Of a DNA stretch of 49,744 nucleotides, positions 39,615 through 47,673 are shown piece by piece (positions within the stretch are counted from its first letter, which is position 1; each line of letters opens with the position of its first letter). Origin of the DNA: a virus; the IMG/VR virus record IMGVR_UViG_3300046524_000359, positions 1 through 49,744 of that record; one strand, 5' to 3'. The translations under genes and the position numbers were made by a program. The notes beneath the pieces are model-generated. The model worked only from the letters and a program-made list of their open reading frames with translations. It ran no database searches and was not told the DNA's origin.

Positions 39615-40124
39615 ATGGCAAGACTTTCAGAGAGCAGGGCGGGTAGCCGCAATGCGCTAGCCTTTCTCGATATGCTGGCTTGGGCCGAGGGCACCAGCAC
39701 CTCACCGGCCACCGCCATGGATGGCTACGACGTGATCGTCACCGGCATCGACGGAAAGCCGGAGGTATTCAGGGACTTCAGCGATCACCCCTTTGCCCGG
39801 GGGCGGAAGTCCAAGGTCATCAACCGCAAGGGCCTGACCTCGAATGCCTCTGGCCGCTATCAACAAATGCTGAGGGACTGGCCGCATTATCGGGCGCTGC
39901 TCAAGCTGCCGGACTTCAGCCCGATAAGTCAGGACCTGCTGGCGCTGCGGCATATTCGCGAGTGCCGGGCGCTGCCTGATGTTCATGCTGGCAGGATCGA
40001 AACTGCCATAAAGAAGTGCCGGGGCATATGGGCAAGTTTGCCAAATGCCGGCTACGGCCAGCGCGAGCACCGCATCGAGGACCTGATCAGGCAGTTCCGC
40101 CTGGCGGGTGGCGTGTTGTCGTGA
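39615..40124 (+). CDS. Endolysin, lambda R-type transglycosylase (GH104)
   Basis: A 169-residue lambda R homologue (158 in lambda). The catalytic Glu lies in LDMLAWAEGT; further matches are GYDVIVTGIDGKPEVFRDFS, SGRYQQMLRDWPHYRALL and IWASLPNAGYGQREH. It cleaves peptidoglycan by transglycosylation once the holin opens the membrane. No signal peptide, as expected for holin-dependent export. It is 22 kb from the holin gene in the prophage, close only across the cos-joined circle in part. Confidence 0.93.
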   Translation: MARLSESRAGSRNALAFLDMLAWAEGTSTSPATAMDGYDVIVTGIDGKPEVFRDFSDHPFARGRKSKVINRKGLTSNASGRYQQMLRDWPHYRALLKLPDFSPISQDLLALRHIRECRALPDVHAGRIETAIKKCRGIWASLPNAGYGQREHRIEDLIRQFRLAGGVLS

Positions 40125-40367
40125 GTGTGACTGGTTTGCAATGGTCAGGCCGGGGCACGATTGGCAGCAGTCGCTTAAATAAGCAAGTACTGCGCATCGT
40201 TTCACCTACTTTAATCGAAATGGAGCTGTCCGATCGGTCGTGCGAAAGGACGGCGGGTGCACACCCGCCTTGACCTTTGGTGAAAGCATAGCTATCCACC
40301 GCAGCAGCAATTGCTACAGATCTTCCACTCAATGCTCGACCCATAGTGGGCTTCTCTGAGCGGGGAT
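40125..40367. other. Gene-free region after the endolysin
   Basis: No convincing gene is seen in either strand, although a spanin would be expected here. It holds a hairpin (GGCGGGT-GCAC-ACCCGCC, 40252-40270) that may end the late transcript. GC falls towards the acetyltransferase gene. Confidence 0.5.
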
Positions 40368-41150
40368 TCAGGATGTGATTGTATCTTCATTTATCTTACA
40401 AACAATATCGGAGAAGTTGAGCTTAGATGGTTTGAATTCCTCTATGTCCCCGTTCACGACGCGCTGTGTTAATTGGTGGCAGAATATGTGCGGGTTGGTT
40501 ACGTCTAAACCGGCAAGGTCTTGGACTGAGTACTTCCACCATTTGAGGGCTTTCATTGAATCAATGATGTAGTCATTGAATCTGTTTTTAATCGGCTTCG
40601 CAGGATTTCCGCCGATAATGCTATATGGGTCGACGTTTTTCACTACGAGAGAATTAGCTGCAATTACTGCGCCGTCACCAATTGTAATCCCTTGAGCCAA
40701 CGTGACGTTCTGCCCTATCCACACATCATTACCGATAGTGATGTTTTTCTTTGTTCGGTTGAATACATGCGACGAGTGCTCGATGCCTGTATCCATAGCA
40801 AGCGCCTTCATCAGTCCGGACTGCGGGCTATAAAAAGATGGGCAAGTAGACGCCCATTCATGTGGGTGGCGATCGCCTAATACCGTAAGTCCATGTGCAA
40901 TAGATGTATATCTACCTATAGAGACTATTTCTGGTAGTACGGATCTGGTATAGGAAAAGGAGCCCATCGATATTAGGCGCGTACCGTTCTTTCCCCAGTA
41001 TGTGCAATAGGGTTCCGTCGAGAAGTTTTTGGGGACTTCTATCGCTAGATCTTTTGAATAGAATGGAGGTGGCCCATCTAGTGATTGTCCGCCAAAAAAA
41101 ACGCGGTGATCCATTAATATTTCTTTAATCTGTCCGTATTTTACTTTCAT
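40368..41150 (-). CDS. Hexapeptide-repeat O-acetyltransferase (XAT/CatB-like)
   Basis: A 260-residue left-handed beta-helix acyltransferase. The active His is in GDRHPHEW; hexapeptide turns are seen in ITIGNDVWIGQNVTLAQGIT and IGDGAVIAANSLVV, and the family end IIGGNPAKPIK is present. These enzymes move acetyl from acetyl-CoA to sugars, often O-antigen. It is on the opposite strand from the late genes and of clearly lower GC, so it is a conversion gene that probably alters the lysogen's surface. Confidence 0.88.
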   Translation of the reverse strand: MKVKYGQIKEILMDHRVFFGGQSLDGPPPFYSKDLAIEVPKNFSTEPYCTYWGKNGTRLISMGSFSYTRSVLPEIVSIGRYTSIAHGLTVLGDRHPHEWASTCPSFYSPQSGLMKALAMDTGIEHSSHVFNRTKKNITIGNDVWIGQNVTLAQGITIGDGAVIAANSLVVKNVDPYSIIGGNPAKPIKNRFNDYIIDSMKALKWWKYSVQDLAGLDVTNPHIFCHQLTQRVVNGDIEEFKPSKLNFSDIVCKINEDTITS

Positions 41151-41348
41151 TTTTTTGTTTGTCGATTTCTAAGGTCGTTTAATTGATCAGCAACTTATTG
41201 TGCTCAGTGAACCTTCCTGTGAAGGCTGGTTTTGTTGATCATACATCGTATGGCATGGTTTCGAAACGTTAGGGGCGAGCGCACACCTATAACATCAAAC
41301 ATTGATCTCTTGGGGTATTGACGTGGGGGGAGGTGGACGGCTCTGACC

Positions 41349-41717
41349 TTAGTTTCCGGGCAGCCTGGTATACGGCTCCACACCCGTTAGCTCCACTACC
41401 GTGGCGTACAGCTCGCTGATGATCCGATCCTTCGCGGTCAGCTTGGTGTTGCTTGAGGATTCGATATTGAATGCCTCGCGTCGGGCGTCGATAAGATCGC
41501 TCTCGAGGAGTCGCACCTTCGTCCGAAGCTGGTCGCGCTCATCAGCTGCTGCCGAATGCATCTGCACCAAGCCAAAGATGTCTTCCCGCGCTTTGCGTAG
41601 CTGCAGGGTCAGTTCCTGGACTTCGTTCTCGACCATGGCCAGGTAGTGCTTGCATGTTTCCAGTTCGGTGGGCGTGCCCAGCCAGTCCGAGGTGTCTTCG
41701 ATTTCGTAGGGGTCCAT
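41349..41717 (-). CDS. LexA-box coiled-coil protein
   Basis: A 122-residue protein dominated by a coiled coil (KHYLAMVENEVQELTLQLRK and DERDQLRTKVRLLESDLIDA), with an acidic N-terminus. A perfect LexA box lies just upstream, so it should be induced by DNA damage. The ribosome site is weak (AAGG). No family known; the 41151-41348 gap downstream has no gene. Confidence 0.72.
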   Translation of the reverse strand: MDPYEIEDTSDWLGTPTELETCKHYLAMVENEVQELTLQLRKAREDIFGLVQMHSAAADERDQLRTKVRLLESDLIDARREAFNIESSSNTKLTAKDRIISELYATVVELTGVEPYTRLPGN

Positions 41718-41735
41718 GATCGGGCCTTAGGTGTA

Positions 41736-41751
41736 CTGTTTGGATATACAG
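41736..41751. promoter_or_regulatory. LexA (SOS) box of the coiled-coil gene
   Basis: CTGTTTGGATATACAG matches CTGT-N8-ACAG in both half-sites. It ends 18 bp before the start codon of the leftward coiled-coil gene. The same relation of box to gene is seen at the DUF1654 gene. Confidence 0.8.
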
Positions 41752-41976
41752 TAATAGCGGCGCGAGGATTGGGCGAGTGTTGAGCGACGAGCAGTAGGTT
41801 TTTTATGTGACGAACGGTAGGCAGGACGCCTGAGGAGGGAGTGAATCTCGTACCACTTTTTGTACCAATCGATGTTCCCAGCAGGGGTATTTAGGGGTTG
41901 CAGAGAACGCTGAAACCCCTTGTTTACCGCATTTATAATCCGCCAGCTAATCCGCACAGAATTTCCTGCGCCTTCG

Positions 41977-42186
41977 CTACTCCGGCGACATCATCACTGC
42001 GAGCGTCATCTTGATGAACTCCTCGTTGCGGTCGATCGTGTCCAGGGCGCCTCGGACGTTTTCGGCGACGTCTGCCGAGCCGCGAGTCTCCACCCAGTTG
42101 GAAAGCTCCATGATGGCGGCCTCAAGGGCGAGTTGGTTTTCGTTGATCTTGAACAGCAGGGAAGGGAGCAGGTCAGAATTTGGCAT
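41977..42186 (-). CDS. Small helical protein, common in Pseudomonas prophages
   Basis: A 69-residue protein (LLFKINENQLALEAAIMELS, NWVETRGSADVAENVRGAL) of two or three helices. Sequences of this type recur in Pseudomonas phages; function unknown. It has its own small transcription unit near attR. The 41752-41976 gap shows nothing beyond the LexA promoter. Confidence 0.7.
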   Translation of the reverse strand: MPNSDLLPSLLFKINENQLALEAAIMELSNWVETRGSADVAENVRGALDTIDRNEEFIKMTLAVMMSPE

Positions 42187-42323
42187 CGCGAATCCTCCGT
42201 GGAGTTTTCAGCGTAGCAGCCGGCAGGGTAGACACTTTATCGGTTTTTGCTCTGTTTCAGTGCGCTGGGACTACCTTTATTGGGGCAAGAATCAAAACTC
42301 ATCTGACCCTGAGGACGTAAGTC

Positions 42324-42566
42324 ATGATTTCCATTCTTGAGCTTCGCCACATAATTGAGTGTGGCTTCCTGCCTTTTTCCTGTACCTGCACTGTCAATCC
42401 CGACGGACAGTCGCTAATGATCCGAGTGACCGAACCCACATCAGGACGAGTTGAGCTTCTGGTCACTGCGGTTTCTACGAATAATCTGACGTCAAGCCGT
42501 GAAATCGCAACGCTACTGAAAGAGTTGCGCAGTGAGATGGTTCATCGGGAAACGTCTTTTGCGTGA
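42324..42566 (+). CDS. DUF1652 family protein
   Basis: An 80-residue protein matching DUF1652: MISILELRHIIECGFLPFSC and TEPTSGRVELLVTAVST, then LTSSREIATLLKELRSEM. The family is nearly confined to Pseudomonas. Its place next to attR, inside the prophage, makes it phage-borne cargo. Function unknown. Confidence 0.82.
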   Translation: MISILELRHIIECGFLPFSCTCTVNPDGQSLMIRVTEPTSGRVELLVTAVSTNNLTSSREIATLLKELRSEMVHRETSFA

Positions 42567-42608
42567 TGTGTGAAGTGGTGTTCGTTCGGCAGGACGCCGG
42601 AGAAGGGT

Positions 42609-42617
42609 GCGCAAAAC
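42609..42617 (+). repeat. Right-arm copy of the GCGCAAAAC site
   Basis: A single exact copy of the 9-mer that is tripled next to attL, about 115 bp from the attR core. It would lie in the opposite arm of attP and fits a second integrase arm site. Confidence 0.5.
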
Positions 42618-42732
42618 CTCCTCTGGAGGCCGCGTGTTTCCGTTTGTATAACCACAAAAAATCTGGTTTTTTGCTATGCTGAAAAAGTAATTTTATCCTT
42701 TAAAAACAATTGCTTGGGTTGCTACAGTCCCC

Positions 42733-42781
42733 AGCATGGGGTGCTAGGGGTCGAGTGTTCGAATCACTCCGTCCCGACCAT
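42733..42781. other. attR core (49 bp)
   Basis: Exact copy of the 3' part of tRNA-Pro at attL. The 5' half of the tRNA is absent, so it is not a second tRNA gene. Host sequence, with the native tRNA terminator, starts directly after it. Confidence 0.93.
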
Positions 42782-42790
42782 ATAATTCAA

Positions 42791-42824
42791 GGGGTTGCGA
42801 GATTTTATCTCGCGACCCCTTTTT
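42791..42824 (+). terminator. Original host terminator of tRNA-Pro, displaced
   Basis: A long stem (GGGGTTGCGAGA / TCTCGCGACCCC, one G-T pair) with a T-run. It would directly follow the tRNA in a cell without the prophage. Confidence 0.85.
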
Positions 42825-43021
42825 ATTTTTCTGTGATTTTACCCCTACAAAACGACTGGCTCTTGGTGGAATACTTCCTCTTGTGGAGGAGATGGACTCA
42901 AGATTTCTGGGTGCCAATGTCCGCCGCAGTAAGTTCGGCGATTGAGGGCAGGGATGGACCTAGTTGACGGCTCGACGGGTATTTACTGTGGGGGTGGCCG
43001 GGGGCGACGTCCTATAGGGTC

Positions 43022-43782
43022 TCGATAAGCTGCCCTTGCAACTCGACGGACATACAAAGTTTCGGCATTAATCGTCAGCAGGCATCGAAGGAGATCAGCA
43101 CGTAAATCAAAGACCATGCGCCTGGAAATCTTACATATGACAAGCAGGTTAAGGGCTACGTACCCAGTAGTCAGTTCAAACCTCTGTTCATCGAAGACAG
43201 TGCCGACGCGTATTTGAACCTTCTGAACCAGACCCACTCACGGATGCTTCATGTAGAAGGTTTGACGCTGGCTTACGCGCACACTAAAAAGCTGCAAGTG
43301 CCCGATCGCTCTATCAAGCCTGAAATCCTTCGCCCGTTGCTTAAGGCTTGTCGCGAACAACGGCGGCTTGATATCGAATACGTATCGCTTAATGCTCCCG
43401 ACCCAGAGGGACGTACTATCGCACCGCATACATTGGGTTACACCAGCATGAGATGGCATGTGCGCGCGTATTGCGAGAAGAACCGTGGGTATCGGCATTT
43501 TGTACTGAGCCGTCTGCGCGGGATACCGGAGTTGCGCGACGATGAAACGGACAATGGCATGGTAGATGATGACGGCTGGAATGGCATCGTTACGATGATT
43601 ATCAACTTGACGAGCGTCTGAGCCCCGCACAAAAAAACATAATCCAGATGGACTTCAGCATGATTGAGGGACAGTTGGAAATTCCCAGCCGCCAGACTCT
43701 GGTGAGGTACGTCTTGCAACGCTTCCAGATTGATACAAAAAATTTGGATCCCAAGGTGGAAGTTCAGCAATTTGTAGTTTAA
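43022..43782 (+). pseudogene. Decayed WYL-domain transcriptional regulator
   Basis: The sequence reads as a WYL regulator with several defects. SFGINRQQASKEIST is followed by an in-frame TAA where Tyr would be expected, then IKDHAPGNLTYDKQVKGYV. The WYL core (TIAPHTLGYTSMRWHVRAYC) is intact. A shift near 43600 moves the end LSPAQKNIIQMDFSMIEG to another frame. The N-terminus is missing. The longest intact piece is 43214-43621. Intact relatives bind DNA and sense ligands. The 42825-43021 stretch before it shows nothing. Confidence 0.75.
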
Positions 43783-44051
43783 AACTTCCGGCCCGGTTTG
43801 CCCGAACATTCCCCGGCGACGCGGGGGCAGGGTGCGGGCTAATGGCTGCGTCGCATATACGGGTTCTTTTGCGCATGCGAGCTTTACGTTGATGAAGTAT
43901 CCCGGGAGCATCGGAAAAGGCAAAGGCACTTCCTGGAAGGTTTCAGTCTTTATTGGTTGGCGCATGCTTCATGCGCTGGCCTGGTCCGCCTTTCGATGCC
44001 AGCCCCCGTCTGGCATCCATTTATTGAGACATAGTTGATATCGGGCGCTGA
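43783..44051. other. Intergenic region without recognised gene
   Basis: GC-rich sequence between the WYL pseudogene and the autotransporter. Short frames exist on both strands but none has a ribosome site or family-like sequence. An imperfect repeat GCGCATGC ... GCATGCTTCATGCGC is present. Confidence 0.4.
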
Positions 44052-44074
44052 TCACTCCCACTGATATCCCACGC

Positions 44075-46828
44075 CTACCGATACCCAACCTCACCTTGGG
44101 AGTCAGTACTGCCCTGGAGTTTCGTTACCCATTTTCCGTCCTTGGACATTGTTGCGACGCCAACGGCTACGGTCGATTCTCCTCGAAAGTTGCCGACGCC
44201 GACCGATGTCATGCTCGCTCCGGGCGAGTGGGGTTGTGGCAATGCAGCCATCGCCATGGCGCCCGCGATCCCCGCGCTCAACTCGTCATCGAGTTGATGG
44301 ATGTCCTTGCGTAGACTGTTGTAGACCGCCTCGGTGTGGACCCTTGCGCCACTCAGGCCACTGTTCAACTGACCCAGGTTGACCGCATCGGTGGCCTGGG
44401 TACCCGCCGCCACGTTGGTGATCTGGCGAGTGGCTCCGGCGCTGCCTACCGAGACGCTGTCGCGACGGTCGGCAACCGAATTGGCGCCAAGGGCTACCGA
44501 ATTGCGCGCTCTCGCCTGTGCGGCGGAGCCGACCGCGGTTGCATTATTGCCGCTGGCCTGTGCCCTGCTGCCCAGTGCGCTGCTATCGGCGCCAGAGGCC
44601 ACCGCACCTGCACCACCGGCCACTGCATTGTTGCCAACCGCTTTGGGTTTCGCCAGGTTTGCACTGTTATTGGTCTGGAACATGCCGTCAGTACCCGCCT
44701 GCAGGTTGCTGACGTTGCCGCTGACCTGGGAGACCCGAGCGTCGACTGCATCAACCTTGCTGTCGACTTGGGCCACAGCCGCTGCGGAACCTGTGGCAGC
44801 ATCCCTGAGCTGAGCCACGTTGACGGCATCGGTATCGGCGCTGCCTGCCGCCACATGAGTGATTTGCCGTTCATTGCCGGTGCTGCCGACCGAAACGCTA
44901 TTGTCGCGGTCGCTCACAGAGCCGGCGCCCAGCGCCACTGAGTTGGCATGGCTGGCGCTGGCATTGGCGCCAATCGCGCTGCTTTGCGCGCCACTGGCCT
45001 GTGCGCTGTCACCCATCGCCACTGAAGAGGCGCCGCTGGCACTGGCGGCCTGGCCCGCGGCGACTGAATCACTGCCGGTTGCCGAAGCGGCCGCCTTGCC
45101 GGAGTTGGCCTTGAAATAATCGGACAGGCCACTGTTGCTCATGCCGTCTTCCAGCGCGCCGACCCGCACGTTGGTCTGATGCAATTGTGCGCCGACGACT
45201 GCGTCGGCCGAAGTGGCGCTGACATCGCCCGCCGCCACGCCGCTGATTTTGCTCGCCACACCGCCGCGTTCGGCAATGTAGGCATTCCTGGTGGCGTCCC
45301 AGAGCAGGGCGCTATCGGCCATGTCGCTGACAGACTGGTTGGTCTGCTTGAGCTGCAACAGGTTGACCGCGTCGCTGTCCTGGGTGCCCGCGGCCACGTT
45401 GGTCACCTGTCGTTTGAGGGTGCCATGGCCGACCGAGACACTGTTTGCCCGATCCGTGGTGCTGTTGGCGCCCAGTGCCACGCTGTTGCTGTTGCTGACC
45501 GACGCGTTGAAACCCAACGCCACACCATCGGCGGCGGCTGCGCTGGTGCGTGCCAGGGCACCGATTGCCGTACCGAAGTCACCGCTGGCGCTGGCAGTGT
45601 GACCCAGCGCAGTGCCGCGGTTGCCGCTGGCGATTGAACTGCCGCCCACCGCGGTGCTGCGCAGGCCGGTGGCTTGTGCATTGGCACCGGCGGCGAGGCT
45701 TTCAATGGTGGAGGCCTTGGCGGCTTCACCGATAGCGATGGCATCGACGCCTGTAGCATTGGCGTCCGTGCCGGTGGAATTGGCTTTGAAGTAGCGAGTG
45801 CCGGTGTTGTTGATAACGTCCACTGTTCCGGCCAGGTTATCGAGTTGGCCCTTGTTGACCGCGTCGGTTGCCGCAGTCCCCGCTGCCAGGTCGGTAATTT
45901 TGCTCGACATGCCGCCATGCACGGCCTTATAGGCATCGGCGCCGGCGTCCCAAAGCAAAGCGTTGCCGGTGAGGGTGGTCATGCTGGCATTCAGCGTACT
46001 CACGGAGCCGGTCAAGCTGCTTACTGTCTGGTTGGTCTGGGTCAGTTGGCCGAGGTTGACGGCGTCATTGGCCTGGGTACCCGCACTGACGCTGGTGATC
46101 TGCCGGCCGCCGACGGCTACGCTGTTGGTCCGGTCGGTGCTGCTGTTTGCACCCAGTGCCACGCTATTGGCATGGTTGGCGGTCGCATGCTGCCCAAGCG
46201 CCATGGCACGGGTGGCGTTGCTTTGCACCGTGGCGAAAGAACCGAGAGCGACGCCGAAGTCCGCGTTGTCTGTCACTTGCGCACCGTAGCCGACGGCAAC
46301 ACTGTCATAGGAATTCTTGCCGATCCGGCTGCGATCTCCCAGCGCAATACTGCTGCTGGTTTGATGACCCATACCAGCGGCTACGTCGTCGACCATGGCA
46401 TCGGCACCTATCGCGATACTTTTGTAGGCGCCACCCATGACCCGCGAATTGTCGCCGATGGCGATGGCGTCATAAGCACCTGTGTCCACCCTGGCAGCTT
46501 TCCCGATGGCAATGCTATTAGCAGCGTCAGCCAAACCACCGCCTGCTTCATAAGCCGCCAGCCCGGCACCGAGCAATCCCATGTGGACCAGAGGGCTGGA
46601 ATCCGGGTCATGCAGTTGCATGACCCAAATGAGGTTCTTCTCTTCTACCTCTTCCAGTGCGGCTGTCAAAGCTGCGGATGGGTCACTGAGCATTGCGACA
46701 CTCAGGGCTAGGGTGGCTCCCACGACCCTTTTTGAACAACCGGACTTGCTGGCGCCACGCGCGAATTCACAAGCGACGACCCAGGCATAACGGGCCTTGT
46801 TCCAGATCACTCGAAAGCATTTGTTCAT
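44075..46828 (-). CDS. YadA-type trimeric autotransporter adhesin, 3' frameshift
   Basis: A 917-residue surface adhesin. It starts with an extended signal peptide (MNKCFRVIWNKARYAWVVAC) and a hydrophobic export segment. Many YadA head repeats follow (SIAIGADAMV, GDNSRVMGG, VALGANSSTDRTNSV) with neck motifs (VAAGTQATDAVNLGQL). A short stalk leads to the YadA anchor (AALPQPHSPGASMTSVGVGN). The anchor ends too early: a missing base near 44085 gives GYR-stop, whereas the next frame reads VSVGVGYQWE-stop to 44052. Without the last strand, insertion in the outer membrane should fail. GAGGAG precedes the start. Confidence 0.85.
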   Translation of the reverse strand: MNKCFRVIWNKARYAWVVACEFARGASKSGCSKRVVGATLALSVAMLSDPSAALTAALEEVEEKNLIWVMQLHDPDSSPLVHMGLLGAGLAAYEAGGGLADAANSIAIGKAARVDTGAYDAIAIGDNSRVMGGAYKSIAIGADAMVDDVAAGMGHQTSSSIALGDRSRIGKNSYDSVAVGYGAQVTDNADFGVALGSFATVQSNATRAMALGQHATANHANSVALGANSSTDRTNSVAVGGRQITSVSAGTQANDAVNLGQLTQTNQTVSSLTGSVSTLNASMTTLTGNALLWDAGADAYKAVHGGMSSKITDLAAGTAATDAVNKGQLDNLAGTVDVINNTGTRYFKANSTGTDANATGVDAIAIGEAAKASTIESLAAGANAQATGLRSTAVGGSSIASGNRGTALGHTASASGDFGTAIGALARTSAAAADGVALGFNASVSNSNSVALGANSTTDRANSVSVGHGTLKRQVTNVAAGTQDSDAVNLLQLKQTNQSVSDMADSALLWDATRNAYIAERGGVASKISGVAAGDVSATSADAVVGAQLHQTNVRVGALEDGMSNSGLSDYFKANSGKAAASATGSDSVAAGQAASASGASSVAMGDSAQASGAQSSAIGANASASHANSVALGAGSVSDRDNSVSVGSTGNERQITHVAAGSADTDAVNVAQLRDAATGSAAAVAQVDSKVDAVDARVSQVSGNVSNLQAGTDGMFQTNNSANLAKPKAVGNNAVAGGAGAVASGADSSALGSRAQASGNNATAVGSAAQARARNSVALGANSVADRRDSVSVGSAGATRQITNVAAGTQATDAVNLGQLNSGLSGARVHTEAVYNSLRKDIHQLDDELSAGIAGAMAMAALPQPHSPGASMTSVGVGNFRGESTVAVGVATMSKDGKWVTKLQGSTDSQGEVGYR

Positions 46829-46834
46829 GATCAA

Positions 46835-47411
46835 TCTCCTCGGGCGCCGAGGTGCAGCGCCACTGTGGGCTTAGCGACCGGATGTATCGGTCGGATGGCC
46901 CATTCTCATGGCGTGCCACGGCGGAGGAGGATCAGGGAATCACGAGAGTGCTGTAGTGGGAGCACTACAGCTGTACGGTGGAATGCGGTTGGTTAGACGG
47001 ACTTCGGGGTGGGAGATAGCAACGCATACTGCGAACAATCTGACCAAAAATGTGCTGTAGCGGCAGTGCTCCATTATTGGATGGCAGGTGGATGAAAAGA
47101 ACCACTTTCTCGACGGACGCTCAATCGGGCTATAGAAATCGGCGAGGTAACGGCGCATGTAGCTCAGATCGAGACACCGATCAATGCTGCGCAGAAGGTG
47201 ATTGCCGGGGATGTGATCTTCAAGGTTGAACGTTTAAAACAGACGTTCCTGCCCACTCGATGACTGTCCCATCATGCTGCGTGCTTCCCTGCTGGCCAAT
47301 TTAGAGATTTTGCCGCAGGCCAGACAGGGGCGCTACGTTTTCAACAGAATCGGCCGATCTCTGCCAGTCATGTCCTGGAGCAGCCGGTCTAACGCAGCCG
47401 ATTAATTGTGT
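46835..47411. other. Intergenic region with hairpins and repeats
   Basis: No gene is supported. The region holds the autotransporter promoter side with a dyad CGACCG / CGGTCG near 46874-46892, the perfect hairpin at 46950-46971, and a repeat near 47048-47110 that recurs at the right end of the window. A few fragments of reading frame have no start or ribosome site. Confidence 0.5.
46950..46971. repeat. Perfect hairpin GCTGTAGTG-GGAG-CACTACAGC
   Basis: Nine-base arms with a four-base loop, upstream of the autotransporter. Related GTGCYGTAGYGG sequences lie at about 47051 and 49660, so it belongs to a small repeat family. Confidence 0.6.
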
Positions 47412-47419
47412 TTATAAAA

Positions 47420-47560
47420 TTAGGGACGATTCACCTGCATTACCCAAATGAGGTTCTTCTCCTCTTCCACTTCCAGCGCCGTTACCAAGACAGCGGTGCA
47501 GTCGCTGTAATTTGCTGCGTTTAAACCCGGAGTCCATTTGGTAGGCCCGGAAGTACCATT
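47420..47560 (-). pseudogene. Fragment sharing EEKNLIWVMQ with the autotransporter
   Basis: A leftward frame ends ALEVEEEKNLIWVMQVNRP, close to ALEEVEEKNLIWVMQLHDP after the signal peptide of the adhesin. The DNA is also alike over about 40 bp. There is no ribosome site or full-length frame, so it looks like a remnant of a related gene or of a shared short protein. Boundaries are approximate. Confidence 0.4.
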
Positions 47561-47673
47561 GCCATGAGGGAACTCGCATGCACCCACAGGAATGAGATTC
47601 CACCCATAAAGGGTGGTTACATCGATGTGGTTAATTTGCCAGCATGGCGCGTTTATTTGCCAAGGAGCGCTCC

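Larger units (their letters stand above)
454..42781. mobile_element. Complete temperate prophage, lambda-like with Mu-like contractile tail
   Basis: The element is bounded by identical 49-bp direct repeats made from the 3' part of tRNA-Pro. An integrase gene sits next to the left repeat. Inside, in functional order, are integration and excision, immunity, replication, late control, packaging, capsid, contractile tail, tail fibres, endolysin and conversion genes. Every essential module has an open gene; only a spanin was not recognised. Terminase, gpW, portal and endolysin are lambda-type, whereas sheath, tube and baseplate are Mu-type. It looks inducible, but that is inference. Confidence 0.93.

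Noticed and set aside
38281-40124. Diversity-generating retroelement at the fibre genes
   Set aside because: No reverse transcriptase frame and no template/variable repeat pair was seen near the fibre genes.
40016-40273. Frame after the endolysin as a spanin
   Set aside because: It lacks a signal anchor or lipobox and most of it overlaps the endolysin in another frame.
41727-41957. Leftward frame of 76 codons upstream of the coiled-coil gene
   Set aside because: It covers the LexA box and promoter and has no ribosome site or family likeness.
42733-42781. Second tRNA-Pro gene
   Set aside because: Only the 3' part is present; the acceptor 5' strand and D-arm are missing. It is the attR core.
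45674-46711. Rightward frame of 345 codons inside the autotransporter gene
   Set aside because: Antisense to the repeats of the adhesin; its regularity comes from those repeats.
44075-46828. Repeats in this region as a CRISPR or satellite array
   Set aside because: They are degenerate coding repeats of the YadA head and neck in frame, not identical repeats with unique spacers. No CRISPR array was found anywhere in the window.
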